Positions 26,502 to 38,095 are shown, counted from the first letter of the stretch. The stretch is DNA of 64,000 bases from Roseiarcus sp963753135 (GCA_963753135.1 CAVWBA010000015.1:1-64000); one strand, 5' to 3'. Numbers and translations are program-made. Notes: generated by a model from the sequence alone, not told the origin.

Positions 26502-28541
26502 ATGTCTTTGATGTTTTCGGTCGCAGCGTCCGAAGGGCTTCGGCCCGATCCGGACGAGAATTCCGCCCCGATCGCGACGCTCGATCCAAGCGATGTCGTC
26601 AGCATCGATAAGACGCTCGACCCGTGGACCAAGGTTACGCTGACCAAAGCGGGGCTTCCCCTTGCGGGCTGGATTATCTCGGCGGACCTCATTCCGGTGC
26701 AGCAGGCGACCGTCAGGCTGTTCGATGAGCCGTTGGGGAGCCTCGTGCAGACGGTGACCGGCCGCATTGACGTCCTGGCGAAAGTCGCGACCTGGGCCAA
26801 GGTCAAGGTCACCCCGCCGGACGGATCGGCGTCCGCGGTCGGCTGGACCGAGGACGCAGGCTCGTCGCCAACGGCCCCGGATCCAGCCAAGCCCGCCCGT
26901 CCGCCTGCCGCCGACCCAGGAGCGGGGCCGACGCCGGCCCCGACCGACGACGACCTCGTGCTTGGGCCGAACGATCGCTATCGCGAGGCGCTGCTGCAAG
27001 CCCAATCCATCACCGGCATCGACGCGGCCGCGCTCGCGGCGCTCATCGACGCCGAGGCGGCCAAAATCGGCAGCGGCGCGGATGCAGGCGTCTGGGACGC
27101 CAAGTCGAGCAACGCCGCCACCAGCGCCGCCGGGCTGACGCAATTTATCGAGGGAACCTGGTGCGACATGGCCTGCCGTCCGGGAAAGCTTCTCAACAAG
27201 ACCGCCCGCCAGAGCGGGATGGTCACAAGCGACAACCAGGTCACGCCCAATATGAGAAAGGCGTTGCTTGCCCTTCGTTTCGACCCAACCATGTCGATCG
27301 TCACCGCGGCTGAATATGGCTTCGACAACTTGAAAGCCCTGATCAAGGACAAGCTCGTCGACTCCAATGTTGGAGACGACGATCGAGCCTGGAACATTTA
27401 TCTCGCCCATCATGAGGGGCTCGCGGGCGCGGAGCATTTCCTGCGCAACGATCAGGTCATTCCGTTCGACAAGTTGATCTCGCAAGTGGGGACGGCGCGG
27501 GCGAACCAGCTCGTGGTCGCCGCGGGCGGCGACGTCACCATCGCCTACCGCAAATGGCTGACTGACTTCATGGAGCAGAAGATCCAACCGTCGCGCTTCC
27601 GCATGGGGCATGCGCCAACCGGCAAGGTGATCGCTCCGGCCGCCCGGGCGCTGGGCAAGTTCCAGGGCGCGGCGATTGCGTTCGATACGCTCGCTGGCGA
27701 ACGGCCCGACCTCGTTCTCGAAACGCAGCAGATCCTCTCGGACCTCGGCTATCTCGATCCGCCTCCCGACGGCTTCATGGGGCCGACGACGCGATGGGCG
27801 ATCGACGAATTCTGCAAGCTGAACGGCCTTTCCACGACGGAGGGCTTCACCAAGGACATCGCCGCCGCCCTGTTGAGCCCGCATCAGCTCCTGCCCGAGA
27901 TCCGCCCGAGCGGCCAATGGATCGACCGGATCCTCGCCTACATGCAGAACAAGAATTATTTCATCTGCCGCCACCCCGACTGTAAGAACATCGTCTATGT
28001 CGAGGGCGTTGACGCCGATGGAGCCCTCGACCCGCAAACGCCGAACGTGTTCGAGGACTTGAGAGTCGTTTTCTCGATTGGACCCGACGGCAAGCCGCTG
28101 ATTCAGCCCTGGATCGCAACGACCGTGGCGGGCAAGCCCTACACGATGAATCCCATGAATCCGAAGGGCGCGGCCCGGATCGCGCTCGGCCAGTACAAGT
28201 CCTGGGCTGTCGGCACGCATGTGGGCCCCTCGGGAAACGATCCGCATGAGGCGCTGATCCAATGCGCGCCGATCGACGTATATCGCGACAGCAAGAAGGA
28301 CTTCAAACGCGAGGGGCCGACCTTTACCGGCATTTTCGGCGTCAATCAGCATTGGGGCTACGATCAGCCGAAAGACGACATCGGCGCGGCGAGCGCCGGT
28401 TGCCTGGTGGGTGAGAAAAGGGACGGTCATCGGGCGTTTATGGCCGTGGTCAAGTCGGACCCGCGCTTCCGCGCCAACAATGCTTACAAGTTCATGACCG
28501 CCGTCATCCCTGGCCACGAAGCGCTCGCCCCCGTTGCCTGA
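26502..28541 (+). CDS. Large multidomain cell-wall-acting protein (SH3-like, lysozyme-like, PG-binding)
   Basis: This 679-residue protein has two SH3-like segments at about residues 20-120 (WTKVTLTKAGLPLAGWI and WAKVKVTPPDGSASAVGW) and a Pro-rich linker to about 150. A lysozyme/transglycosylase-like helical domain spans about 160-340 (AALIDAEAAK, SAAGLTQFIEGTW). A peptidoglycan-binding domain lies at about 390-450 (ILSDLGYLDPPPDGFMGPTT). The C-terminal domain has DDIGAASAGCLVG, a Cys-containing motif. No signal peptide or membrane segment is visible at the N-terminus. How it reaches the wall is unclear; phage-type release or a dedicated secretion route are possibilities. Function is inferred from domains only. 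Confidence 0.7.
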   Translation: MSLMFSVAASEGLRPDPDENSAPIATLDPSDVVSIDKTLDPWTKVTLTKAGLPLAGWIISADLIPVQQATVRLFDEPLGSLVQTVTGRIDVLAKVATWAKVKVTPPDGSASAVGWTEDAGSSPTAPDPAKPARPPAADPGAGPTPAPTDDDLVLGPNDRYREALLQAQSITGIDAAALAALIDAEAAKIGSGADAGVWDAKSSNAATSAAGLTQFIEGTWCDMACRPGKLLNKTARQSGMVTSDNQVTPNMRKALLALRFDPTMSIVTAAEYGFDNLKALIKDKLVDSNVGDDDRAWNIYLAHHEGLAGAEHFLRNDQVIPFDKLISQVGTARANQLVVAAGGDVTIAYRKWLTDFMEQKIQPSRFRMGHAPTGKVIAPAARALGKFQGAAIAFDTLAGERPDLVLETQQILSDLGYLDPPPDGFMGPTTRWAIDEFCKLNGLSTTEGFTKDIAAALLSPHQLLPEIRPSGQWIDRILAYMQNKNYFICRHPDCKNIVYVEGVDADGALDPQTPNVFEDLRVVFSIGPDGKPLIQPWIATTVAGKPYTMNPMNPKGAARIALGQYKSWAVGTHVGPSGNDPHEALIQCAPIDVYRDSKKDFKREGPTFTGIFGVNQHWGYDQPKDDIGAASAGCLVGEKRDGHRAFMAVVKSDPRFRANNAYKFMTAVIPGHEALAPVA

Positions 28542-28592
28542 TCTCTGGCCAAAGCAACAAAAGCGAGCAAACGCCAGTCAATTCGTGCAAAC

Positions 28593-28620
28593 GCTAGTAA
28601 ATTGGCTAACGTTTACTAGC
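28593..28620 (+). terminator. Hairpin plus T run after the murein protein gene
   Basis: GCTAGTAAA at 28593-28601 and TTTACTAGC at 28612-28620 form a perfect 9-base stem, followed by AATTATTTTT. Upstream, a 20-base unit beginning gcaaacgc is imperfectly repeated in tandem (from about 28567 and 28588). The position 50 bases after the stop suits an intrinsic terminator, although the stem is A+T-rich. Confidence 0.55.
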
Positions 28621-28784
28621 AATTATTTTTGCGAATCGGGGACTTTTCAATGGGTTACGGCCAATTCAAATAAGGATAAAGGATTCCTCTCCCCGTTCCA
28701 TCCTGCCTCAGATGCCGCTATCCCTTGCATCTTGCTGTTTGTTCTTCGTCTATCTCTTTCCGTCTCTCCCCCGCTGTGGCCGCT

Positions 28785-29005
28785 GGGCTTGACCGCGACG
28801 CCATGAGGCCAAAGCCTGCGGCGCGAAGCTCCCGGCCGTCTCCAGGTGATAGACGCCGGTCGCTTTCATGCCGACACGCCGCACGCCCTCGGCCTTAAGG
28901 AGCGCGGTCAGCGCTCTTCGTTCGTGCGCGGCGTTGGCGCATTCCCGCGCGCCAACCTCGCCACGGCAAAGGTCAGCGTCGCCTTGGCCACATCGGTCCC
29001 TGCAC
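28785..29005 (-). pseudogene. IS110-family transposase relic, N-terminal fragment
   Basis: On the minus strand GTDVAKATLTFAVARLARG is read in one frame, then ALTALLKAEGVRRVGMKATG and VYHLETA in a second, then RELRAAGF in a third. This is the DEDD-type start of IS110 transposases (G-x-D-V-(A/S)-K near the N-terminus, then E/K-A-T-G-x-Y-H). Only about 70 of some 340 residues remain and frames are broken, so it is a dead remnant. It lies just downstream of katG. Confidence 0.65.
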
Positions 29006-29029
29006 ATCGCGCACGAAGCGCGCCCGCCA

Positions 29030-29050
29030 CCTTCTCCCGGGGGGAGAAGG
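29030..29050. repeat. Perfect 9-base palindrome downstream of katG
   Basis: CCTTCTCCC at 29030-29038 pairs with GGGAGAAGG at 29042-29050 around GGG. Palindromes of this type are dispersed between genes in many alphaproteobacteria. It could serve as a hairpin at the end of the katG transcript. Confidence 0.5.
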
Positions 29051-29153
29051 GTAGCTCCTGCCTCCGGCCGCGCTCTTGCGCTAAAGATGCGGAGGGCCGC
29101 AGGCGCGGGCCCTCCATTGGTCACTGGCCCGCTCCGGGGCGAAGGCGGCCTGC

Positions 29154-31362
29154 TTACTCCGCCGCTATCTTGAGCGCAGGCTCGCTCCTGTAGACGAGGT
29201 CGAAGCGATCGAGGTTCATGACCTTCGCCCACGCCTTGGCGAAGTCCTTGACGAACTTCTCCTTCGCCGTCGGACGACCCATAGACCTCCGCAAGCGCGC
29301 GTAAGAGCGAGTGCGAGCCGAAGATGAGATCGACGCGCGTGCCGGTCCACTTGACTTCGCCCGTCTTCCGGTCGCGCGCCTCGTAGACCCCTTCCGCGCC
29401 CTGGGCGGGCTTCCACTCGGTGCTCATGTCGAGCAGGTTGACGAAGAAGTCGTTGGTGAGCGTTCCCGGTTTCTTGGTGAAAACGCCATTGGTCGACCCG
29501 CCGACGTTGGCGCCAAGCACGCGCAAGCCGCCCAGAAGAACCGTCATCTCCGGCGCACTCAGCCTGAGCAGCTGCGCCTTGTCGATCAGCGCCTCTTCCG
29601 GCGCCATGAACTCTTTGGCGCTGCGATAGTTGCGGAAGCCGTCGGACCGCGGTTCGAGCACGCCGACAAACTCGACATCGGTCTCCTCCTGCGAGGCGTC
29701 GGCGCGCCCCGGCGTAAAGGGGACCTTCACGTCATGGCCTGCGTCCTTCGCCGCTTTCTCGATCGCCGCTCCGCCGCCAAGCACGATCAAGTCAGCCAGC
29801 GAGACCTTCTTGCCGCCTTTGGCCGAGGCGTTGAAATCCTTCTGGATCGCCTCGAGCTTCATGAGCACTTTCTTAAGCTCGGCCGGATTGTTGACCTCCC
29901 AGTCCTTCTGGGGATTGAGGCGGATGCGCGCGCCGTTTCCTCCACCGCGCTTGTCGGAGCCGCGGAATGTCGAGGCCGAAGCCCAGGCGGCCGAAACCAG
30001 CTGAGGAATGGACAGGCCAGCGCCGAGGATCTTCGCCTTCAGAGCGGCGCCGTCCGCGTCGTCGATCGGCGGGTGGTCCGGGGCGGGGATCGGATCCTGC
30101 CAGATCAGCGTCTCCTTCGGAACGAGCGGCCCGAGATAGCGAATCTTGGGGCCCATGTCGCGATGGGTGAGCTTGAACCACGCCCGCGCGAACGCGTCAG
30201 CGAACTGATCCGGATGCTCGTAGAAGCGCCGCGAGATCTTCTCGTAAGCCGGGTCCAACCGCAGCGAGAGGTCGGTCGTCAGCATGGTGGGCAGCCGCTT
30301 CTTCGACGGATCGAAGGGATCGGGAACCGTGGCTTCAGCGCCTTTCGCGACCCACTGGTAGGCGCCGGCCGGGCTCTTCGTCAGTTCCCATTCATATTTG
30401 AAGAGATTGTCGAAGAAGTGGTTGCTCCACTTGAGCGGCGTCTGCGACCAGATCACTTCCGGACCGCCGGTGATGGCGTCCGCGCCGACGCCCGTCTTGT
30501 TCTTGCTCCGCCATCCGAGGCCCTGATCCTCGATCGCGCCGGCCTCTGGCGCTGCGCCGACAAAGGACGGATCGCCCGCGCCGTGCGTCTTGCCGAAGGT
30601 ATGCCCTCCGGCGATCAGCGCGACCGTCTCCTCGTCGTTCATCGCCATCCGGAAGAAGGTCTCGCGGATGTCCTTCGCCGCTGCGACTGGGTCCGGCTTG
30701 CCGTTTGGTCCCTCCGGATTGACGTAAATTAAGCCCATCTGGACCGCAGCCAGCGGGTTCTGGAGCTGGCGCTCGCCGCTGTAGCGGGCATCGCCGAGCC
30801 AGGTTCCCTCGGGTCCCCAGTAAAGCTCCTCGGGCTCCCACACGTCCTTCCGCCCGCCGCCAAAGCCGAACGTCTTGAAGCCCATCGACTCAAGCGCGAC
30901 GTTGCCCGCCAGAATCATGAGGTCGGCCCAGGAGATCTTCTGCCCGTATTTCTGCTTGATCGGCCAGAGCAGGCGACGAGCCTTGTCGAGATTCGCGTTG
31001 TCCGGCCAGCTGTTGAGGGGCGCGAAACGCTGCTGGCCGGCGCCGGCGCCGCCACGCCCGTCCGCAATGCGATAGGTGCCGGCGCTGTGCCACGCCATCC
31101 GGATGAACAAACCGCCGTAATGGCCGAAATCCGCCGGCCACCAGTCCTGCGAGTCCGTCATCACGGCGTGCAGGTCTTTGATCACCGCGTCGAGGTCGAG
31201 GCTTTCGAACTCCTTGACGTAGTCGAAATCCCCATCCAACGGGTCGGACAGGTCGGAGTTCCGGTGAAGGACGCTAACGTCCAGCGTGTTCGGCCACCAG
31301 TCGCGATTTGTGCGCGTTCGTGTCTCGCCGCCCGAGACCGGGCATTTGCTCTCTTCCGCCAT
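29154..31362 (-). CDS. katG: Catalase-peroxidase, one frameshift near the C-terminus
   Basis: KatG removes hydrogen peroxide with a haem. The N-terminal half has the distal site RMAWHSAGTYR (the Trp of the Trp-Tyr-Met adduct and catalytic His), the Tyr in LIYVNPEGPNG, and the proximal His region IAGGHTFGKTHGAGD. The C-terminal half is the usual inactive duplicate domain. ATG 31362 has GGAGG nearby; a GTG 12 bases upstream is less likely. After VYGSSD an extra G breaks the frame; the correct reading KEKFVKDFAKAWAKVMNLDR ends at TAA 29154-29156. Joined length is about 735 residues, standard. Divergent oxyR suggests peroxide control. Confidence 0.93.
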
Positions 31363-31547
31363 GCTTTCCTCCACTGGTGTTCAGCTCATCGCGCCGTCGA
31401 AGATCCAAAGAGTGAACGGCGATCATAGCCCCCGCATATGGCGGTTCCGCGTCACCGCCATCCGTCCGGGCTTCGATAGACCCGGACGGAGGATAGGTCC
31501 AATCGATTGTCTCTTGACAAGCAATCGGCGGGACCGATCTTTGCCCC
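31363..31547. promoter_or_regulatory. katG-oxyR divergent control region
   Basis: These 185 bases separate the two starts. TTGTC at 31507-31511 and GACAA at 31516-31520 form a perfect inverted repeat, enclosed by CGATTG...CAATCG at 31504-31526. It lies about 30 bases before the oxyR start and overlaps a TTGACA box, consistent with LysR-type autoregulation. Two ATAG tetramers, elements of OxyR sites, stand nearby but with non-standard spacing. Binding is predicted, not shown. Confidence 0.5.
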
Positions 31548-32495
31548 ATGAACCTTCGGGACCTCGAATATGTCGTCGCAGTCGCCACTCATGGCCATTT
31601 CGGCCGGGCGGCGGCGGCGTGCAACGTCAGTCAGCCGACCTTGAGCGGTCAAATTCTGAAGCTCGAGGCCGAGCTCGGCCTTCGTCTGTTCGACCGAGAG
31701 GGCCGCGGCGCTCGCGTCAGCGACAGGGCGGCGACCGTGGTGGCGCAGGCGCGCGCGACGCTCGCGGCGGCGGCGGGTGTAAGCGCCGCGGCTCAAGCGG
31801 CGCGCGATCCCTTCGCCGGCGAACTGCGCCTTGGAATCATCACGACGGTCGCTCCCTACCTTCTGCCGATCGCGCTGCCGGCGCTGGCTGAGGCGCTTCC
31901 GCAAACGCCCCTCTATCTGGTGGAGGATCTGACCGACCGGCTTCTTGCGCGCTTGCGCGACGGCGCCCTCGAGGCCGCAATCATCGCGACCGACCCGCGG
32001 GACGCGAAGCTCGCGTCAATCGAGCTTTACGATGAACCTTTCTTCCTCGTCTTTTCCGGTCAGGCAAAAAAGAGCGCGCGCGGCTCGATCGGCGTCGAGG
32101 AGATCGATCCGAGCACCCTTCTTCTGCTGGCCGAGGGTCATTGCCTGCGCGATCAGGCCCTGGCGCTCTGTCAGGCGGCGGAGAGGACGGCGCTGGGCGC
32201 CGACGTCCGGGGAACGAGCCTCGAGACATTGCGGCATCTTGCTTCGGCCGGACAGGGGGCGACGCTCGCGCCCCTGCTCGCCTACGCCGATTGGCGACGC
32301 TCGGGCGCCGGGATTGCGGGCTTGAAGATCGTTGGTGACGGCGCGTCGCGGCTGGTTAGGCTCGTCTTCAAGCGCGGCTCGCCGCGCGAAGCTGCGCTCG
32401 AGGCGCTTGCGGCCTCGCTGCGATCGACGGCCGGCGCGGTATTGGCGAAGTGCTTGCGCGAAACCGAAAGAAATGAAGTGCGTCCGAGCGGCTGA
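31548..32495 (+). CDS. oxyR: Peroxide-sensing LysR-type regulator
   Basis: This 315-residue regulator has an N-terminal winged helix (YVVAVATHGHFGRAAAACNV, SQPTLSGQILKLE) and a C-terminal sensor domain. The redox pair is placed exactly as in E. coli OxyR: GHCLRDQALALC puts Cys at 199 and 208. Peroxide forms a disulfide between them and activates the protein. It is divergent from katG, its expected main target. The ATG at 31548 opens the conserved MNLRDLEYVV. The gene is intact. Confidence 0.95.
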   Translation: MNLRDLEYVVAVATHGHFGRAAAACNVSQPTLSGQILKLEAELGLRLFDREGRGARVSDRAATVVAQARATLAAAAGVSAAAQAARDPFAGELRLGIITTVAPYLLPIALPALAEALPQTPLYLVEDLTDRLLARLRDGALEAAIIATDPRDAKLASIELYDEPFFLVFSGQAKKSARGSIGVEEIDPSTLLLLAEGHCLRDQALALCQAAERTALGADVRGTSLETLRHLASAGQGATLAPLLAYADWRRSGAGIAGLKIVGDGASRLVRLVFKRGSPREAALEALAASLRSTAGAVLAKCLRETERNEVRPSG

Positions 32496-32733
32496 TGCTT
32501 GCCGAAGCACACTGCCCGCGCCGCCGTTTGCCCGCGCCTCAGAGACGCGACGCCGCGTTCGCTTGCGGTGGGTTGCGCCTGCAAAAAGGCTATGTTAGGC
32601 AACCCCGCCTTTCGGGCAGGCTCATGCCGAGCGCTCAGTTTTGAGCGCGCAATCGTCAAGAATTTCCGAGGTTCGCGGGAAGCCTTCGGGGAGGCGGGGC
32701 GGGCTTTTAGCGAGCGTCTTCTGGGGTGACAGG

Positions 32734-33296
32734 GTGGCAGAAGAAGACACGGTCGTTTCCGGCGTAGCCGGACGCTATGCGTCCGCCTTGTTTTCGCTTG
32801 CCCAGGACGAGCGCCAAGCCAAGTCGGTCGCCGACGCCCTGACCAAATTCGACGCGCTCATCGCGGAGAGCCCTGACCTGCAACGGATGGTGCGGAGCCC
32901 GGTGTTTTCGGCGGCCGACCAGCTCAAGGCCCTCGACGCCATCCTCGCCAAGGCGGAAATCAGCGGCGTCGCCGCGAACTTCATCCGGCTCGTGACGACG
33001 AAGCGCCGGCTGTTCTTCATCCGCGAAATGATCGCGGATTACCGCAAACTGTACGATGCGTCCCGAGGCGTGACGCGGGCGGAAGTCACCAGCGCCGCCC
33101 CCTTGACCGACGCAAATGTCGCCGCGCTCAAGGATTCGCTGCGCGCGGCTTCCGGCGGCCGGGAGGTCGCTCTCGACATGAAGGTCGATCCCTCGATCAT
33201 TGGCGGCTTGATCGTCAAGCTTGGCTCGCGCATGGTCGACGGCTCGCTCAAAACCAAACTCAACGCTATTCGCCTTGCCATGAAAGAGGTCGGCTG

Positions 33297-33297
<1 letters not shown>
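32734..33297 (+). CDS. atpH: ATP synthase F1 subunit delta
   Basis: The delta subunit joins the F1 head to the b/b' stalk. I chose GTG 32734, which places VSGVAGRYASALFSLA at the N-terminus as in the family; the longer frame adds an unlikely leader. 187 residues is normal. The C-terminal signature DPSIIGGLIVKLGSRMVDGS is clear. It is the first gene of atpHAGDC, and its stop overlaps the atpA start (TGATG). Confidence 0.95.
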
Positions 33298-34829
<1,532 letters not shown>

Positions 34830-34887
34830 AATGAGCAGCTTTCTCGCCGTCGCTGGACTTGAAGCGCGCGCTCGGGGGCGCTGAGCG

Positions 34888-35754
34888 ATGCCGTCGCTAA
34901 AAGAGCTTCGAAACCGGATCGCCTCGGTCAAGTCGACGCAGAAGATCACCAAGGCCATGCAGATGGTTGCGGTATCGAAGCTCAGACGCGCGCAAGGCGC
35001 AGTCGAAAGCGCGCGTCCCTATGCCGAGCAGGTCGAAACGGTGCTGACGAATCTGGCCGGCGCGGCGACCGACGGCCAGGGTCCGCGGCTGCTCATCGGC
35101 AGCGGTTCGGACCAGACGCATTTGCTTCTCGTATGCACCGGCGAGCGGGGGCTGTGCGGCGCCTTCAACACCGCCATCGTGCGCCTCGCGCGCGAGAAGG
35201 CCAATTCGCTTATCTCGCAAGGCAAGACGGTCAAGATCCTTTGCGTGGGCAAGAAGGGTTACGATCAGCTTCGCCGCACGAATGAGAGGCAGATCCTGGA
35301 GCTGATCGACCTGCGCGCGGTGCGCACGATCACCTACGCGACCGCGAAGCCGATCGCCGAAAAGGTGATCGGCCTGTTCGACAACGGCGAGTTCGATGTT
35401 TGCACGCTGTTCTACTCGCGGTTCAAATCGGTGATTGCGCAGATCCCGACCGCCCAGCAGCTCATCCCGCCGGAGCTTGGCGCAAAGGATGAGAACGCGC
35501 CGGTTTACGACTACGAGCCCGACGAGGGAGAGATCCTCGCCGAGTTGCTTCCGCGCGCGGTCACAGTGCGCGTCTATCGCGGATTGCTCGAAAATCAGGC
35601 GTCGTTCTTCGGCGCTCAGATGAGCGCCATGGACAACGCCACCCGCAACGCCGGCGAGATGGTGAAGAAGTACACGCTTCGCTACAACCGCACGCGCCAG
35701 GCAATGATCACCAAGGAACTGATCGAGATCATTTCCGGCGCCGAGGCGCTCTGA
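34888..35754 (+). CDS. atpG: ATP synthase F1 subunit gamma
   Basis: The central rotor shaft has N- and C-terminal coiled helices (LKELRNRIASVKSTQKITKAM at the start; RNAGEMVKKYTLRYNRTRQA near the end) and a globular middle with GERGLCGAFN. 288 residues is normal. It follows atpA by 58 bases and precedes atpD by 48. Confidence 0.97.
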   Translation: MPSLKELRNRIASVKSTQKITKAMQMVAVSKLRRAQGAVESARPYAEQVETVLTNLAGAATDGQGPRLLIGSGSDQTHLLLVCTGERGLCGAFNTAIVRLAREKANSLISQGKTVKILCVGKKGYDQLRRTNERQILELIDLRAVRTITYATAKPIAEKVIGLFDNGEFDVCTLFYSRFKSVIAQIPTAQQLIPPELGAKDENAPVYDYEPDEGEILAELLPRAVTVRVYRGLLENQASFFGAQMSAMDNATRNAGEMVKKYTLRYNRTRQAMITKELIEIISGAEAL

Positions 35755-35802
35755 CCGGAACTCGGCGCCCGGAGCGCAAGAGACTTAAGAGGACGAAGAC
35801 CA

Positions 35803-37249
35803 ATGGCTAATATCGCGAACGCCACCGGCCGCATCTCCCAGGTGATCGGCGCCGTCGTCGACGTTAAGTTCGACAGCAATGTGAATCTGCCGCCCATTCT
35901 GAATGCGCTCGAGACGGACAACAACGGCCATCGCCTGGTGCTCGAGGTGGCCCAGCAGCTCGGCGAAGACACAGTGCGCTGCATCGCGATGGACATTTCC
36001 GAGGGCCTGGTGCGCGGCCAGGAGGTCACCGACACCGGCGGGCCGATCACGGTTCCCGTCGGCGAGGGCACGCTCGGGCGCATCATGAACGTGATCGGCG
36101 AGCCGGTCGACGAAGCGGGGCCGATCAACATGGAAGAGCGCCGCGCGATCCATCAGCCAACCCCCTCCTATGTCGACCAATCGACGGAAGCCCAGATCCT
36201 TGTCACCGGCATCAAGGTCGTCGATCTGCTCGCGCCTTACGCCAAAGGGCGGCAAGATTGGCCTCTTCGGCGGCGCGGGCGTCGGCAAGACGGTGCTCAT
36301 CCAGGAATTGATCAACAACGTCGCCAAGACCCACGGCGGCAATTCCGTCTTCGCCGGCGTCGGCGAGCGCACCCGCGAAGGCAACGACCTCTATCACGAG
36401 TTCATCGAATCGAAGGTCAACGCCGACCCGCACCATCCCGATGAGAACGTCAAATCGAAATGCGCGCTGGTGTTCGGCCAGATGAACGAACCGCCGGGCG
36501 CGCGCATGCGCGTCGGCCTGACGGGTCTCACCGTCGCCGAGCATTTCCGCGACCAGGGGCAAGACGTGCTCCTGTTCATCGACAACATCTTCCGCTTCAC
36601 CCAGGCCGGTTCGGAAGTCTCCGCGCTTCTCGGCCGCATTCCCTCGGCGGTCGGCTACCAGCCGACACTCGCGACCGACATGGGCGCGCTGCAGGAGCGC
36701 ATCACCACGACGACGAAGGGGTCGATCACCTCGGTGCAGGCGATCTACGTCCCCGCGGACGACCTGACCGACCCGGCCCCGGCGACCTCGTTCGCCCACC
36801 TTGACGCGACGACCGTGCTGTCGCGCGCGATCTCGGAGAAGGGCATTTATCCGGCGGTCGATCCCTTGGACTCGACCTCGCGCATGCTGAGCGCGGCCAT
36901 CGTCGGCGAGGAGCACTATAACGTCGCCCGCCAGGTGCAGCAGGTGCTGCAGCGCTACAAGGCGCTGCAAGACATCATCGCGATCCTTGGCATGGACGAA
37001 CTGTCCGAAGAGGATAAGCAGATCGTCGCGCGGGCGCGGAAGATCGAGCGGTTCCTTTCGCAGCCCTTCGACGTGGCCGCCGTCTTCACCGGCACGCCCG
37101 GCGTGCAGGTGAAGATCGAGGACACTGTCAAAGGCTTCAAGGGCATCATTGAAGGCAAGTACGACAATCTGCCCGAGGCCGCCTTCTATATGGTCGGCAC
37201 GATCGAGCAGGCGGTCGAGAAGGCCAAGAAGCTGGCGGCGGAAGCTTAA
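35803..37249 (+). CDS. atpD: ATP synthase F1 subunit beta, one frameshift
   Basis: Beta is the catalytic subunit. The N-terminal barrel reads GRISQVIGAVVDVKFDSN. At about 36246-36248 a run of three G has one base too many: the text goes LLAPYAKGRQDW where LLAPYAKGGKIGLFGG is expected. The second frame carries Walker A GGAGVGKTVLIQE, the catalytic Glu of GVGERTREG, and LLFIDNIFRFTQAGSEVSA. The joined length of about 482 residues is normal. A single-copy atpD cannot be dead in a cell relying on this enzyme, so the break is almost surely a sequence error. Confidence 0.96.
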
Positions 37250-37274
37250 AGATCGTCGCGTTCGGGGAAGGCCC

Positions 37275-37676
37275 ATGCCTACGACGTTCCACTTCGAGCT
37301 CGTGTCGCCGGACAAGATGCTGTTCAACGGCTCCGCTCAGGCGGTCCTGGTGCCGGGCGCCGAGGGCGACTTCCAGGTGCTGAGCGACCACGCGCCGGTG
37401 ATGACCGCGATGCGCCCCGGCGTAGTCGGCATCGACGATGCGGAGGGCAAGCACAGCCGCGTCTTTGTCCGCGGCGGTTTTGCCGACGCGAGCAAGGCGG
37501 GCCTGATTCTGCTTGCGGAGACGGCCATTCCGTTCGAGGACTTGAATGCCGATATGCTCGGGCAGGAGATCCAGAACGCGGAGGAAGACCTCGCCGACGC
37601 GACCGAAGATGAGAAGCGCCTGGCCCAGGAGAAGGTCGACCGCTTGCGCGAGCTCAAGGACGCAATCAAGCTCTAG
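37275..37676 (+). CDS. atpC: ATP synthase F1 subunit epsilon
   Basis: The 133-residue protein has the beta-sandwich start TTFHFELVSPDKMLFNG, with EGDFQVLSDHAPVMTAM, and the C-terminal helical hairpin (ADATEDEKRLAQEKVDRL). Epsilon sits on gamma and restrains ATP hydrolysis. It is the last gene of atpHAGDC. No clear terminator hairpin follows; the YjbR gene begins 50 bases on. Confidence 0.95.
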   Translation: MPTTFHFELVSPDKMLFNGSAQAVLVPGAEGDFQVLSDHAPVMTAMRPGVVGIDDAEGKHSRVFVRGGFADASKAGLILLAETAIPFEDLNADMLGQEIQNAEEDLADATEDEKRLAQEKVDRLRELKDAIKL

Positions 37677-37726
37677 GCCCGAGCGGAGCTCCCGAGCGCT
37701 ATCCGCGGTCCTCGCCTCGTGCTGTT

Positions 37727-38095
37727 ATGACCCGCGAAGACTATGACGCCTTTTGCAGGAGCCTGCCTCACGCGACCCATGTCGTCCAATGGGGCGACGC
37801 CAGCGTCTGGAAGATCGGAGGCAAGGTCTTCGCCATTGGCGGATGGTTCGAGGGACATGAATTCGCCGTGACGTTCAAATGCTCCGAGACGAGCTTCGCG
37901 ATCCTGAAAGAACTGCCAGGCGCGCGCCCCGCGCCCTATCTCGCTTCCCGCGGATTGTCGTGGATCCAGCGCTTCGACGCCCGCTCCCTCAGCGACCATG
38001 ATCTCAAGCAATATATGCGGCAAAGCTACGCAATGATTCTTGCCGCGCTGCCCAAGAAGACCCAACGCGCTTTAGGGGCGCCTGCCTCGCAATGA
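37727..38095 (+). CDS. MmcQ/YjbR-family protein
   Basis: The 122-residue protein of the YjbR fold is marked by LPHATHVVQWGDASVWKIGGK and the C-terminal SDHDLKQYMRQSYAMILAAL. The fold resembles DNA-binding domains, but the role is unknown. The stop overlaps the dehydratase start by four bases (ATGA), so the two are co-translated. Confidence 0.85.
   Translation: MTREDYDAFCRSLPHATHVVQWGDASVWKIGGKVFAIGGWFEGHEFAVTFKCSETSFAILKELPGARPAPYLASRGLSWIQRFDARSLSDHDLKQYMRQSYAMILAALPKKTQRALGAPASQ

Noticed and set aside
26496..28517. A 673-codon open frame antisense to the murein protein gene
   Set aside because: It mirrors the real gene in GC-rich DNA where antisense stops are rare. The sense frame has recognisable domains and a ribosome site; the antisense product is low-complexity Arg/Asp text.
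28567..28610. A tandem repeat considered as a CRISPR start
   Set aside because: Only two imperfect 20-base units without spacers, and no cas genes nearby.
28750..29153. An in-frame extension of katG to 28750
   Set aside because: It arises from the one-base frameshift. The true KatG C-terminus ends at 29154, and the extension only crosses the IS110 relic by chance.
29311..30732. A 473-codon plus-strand frame across katG
   Set aside because: KatG active-site motifs lie on the other strand throughout.
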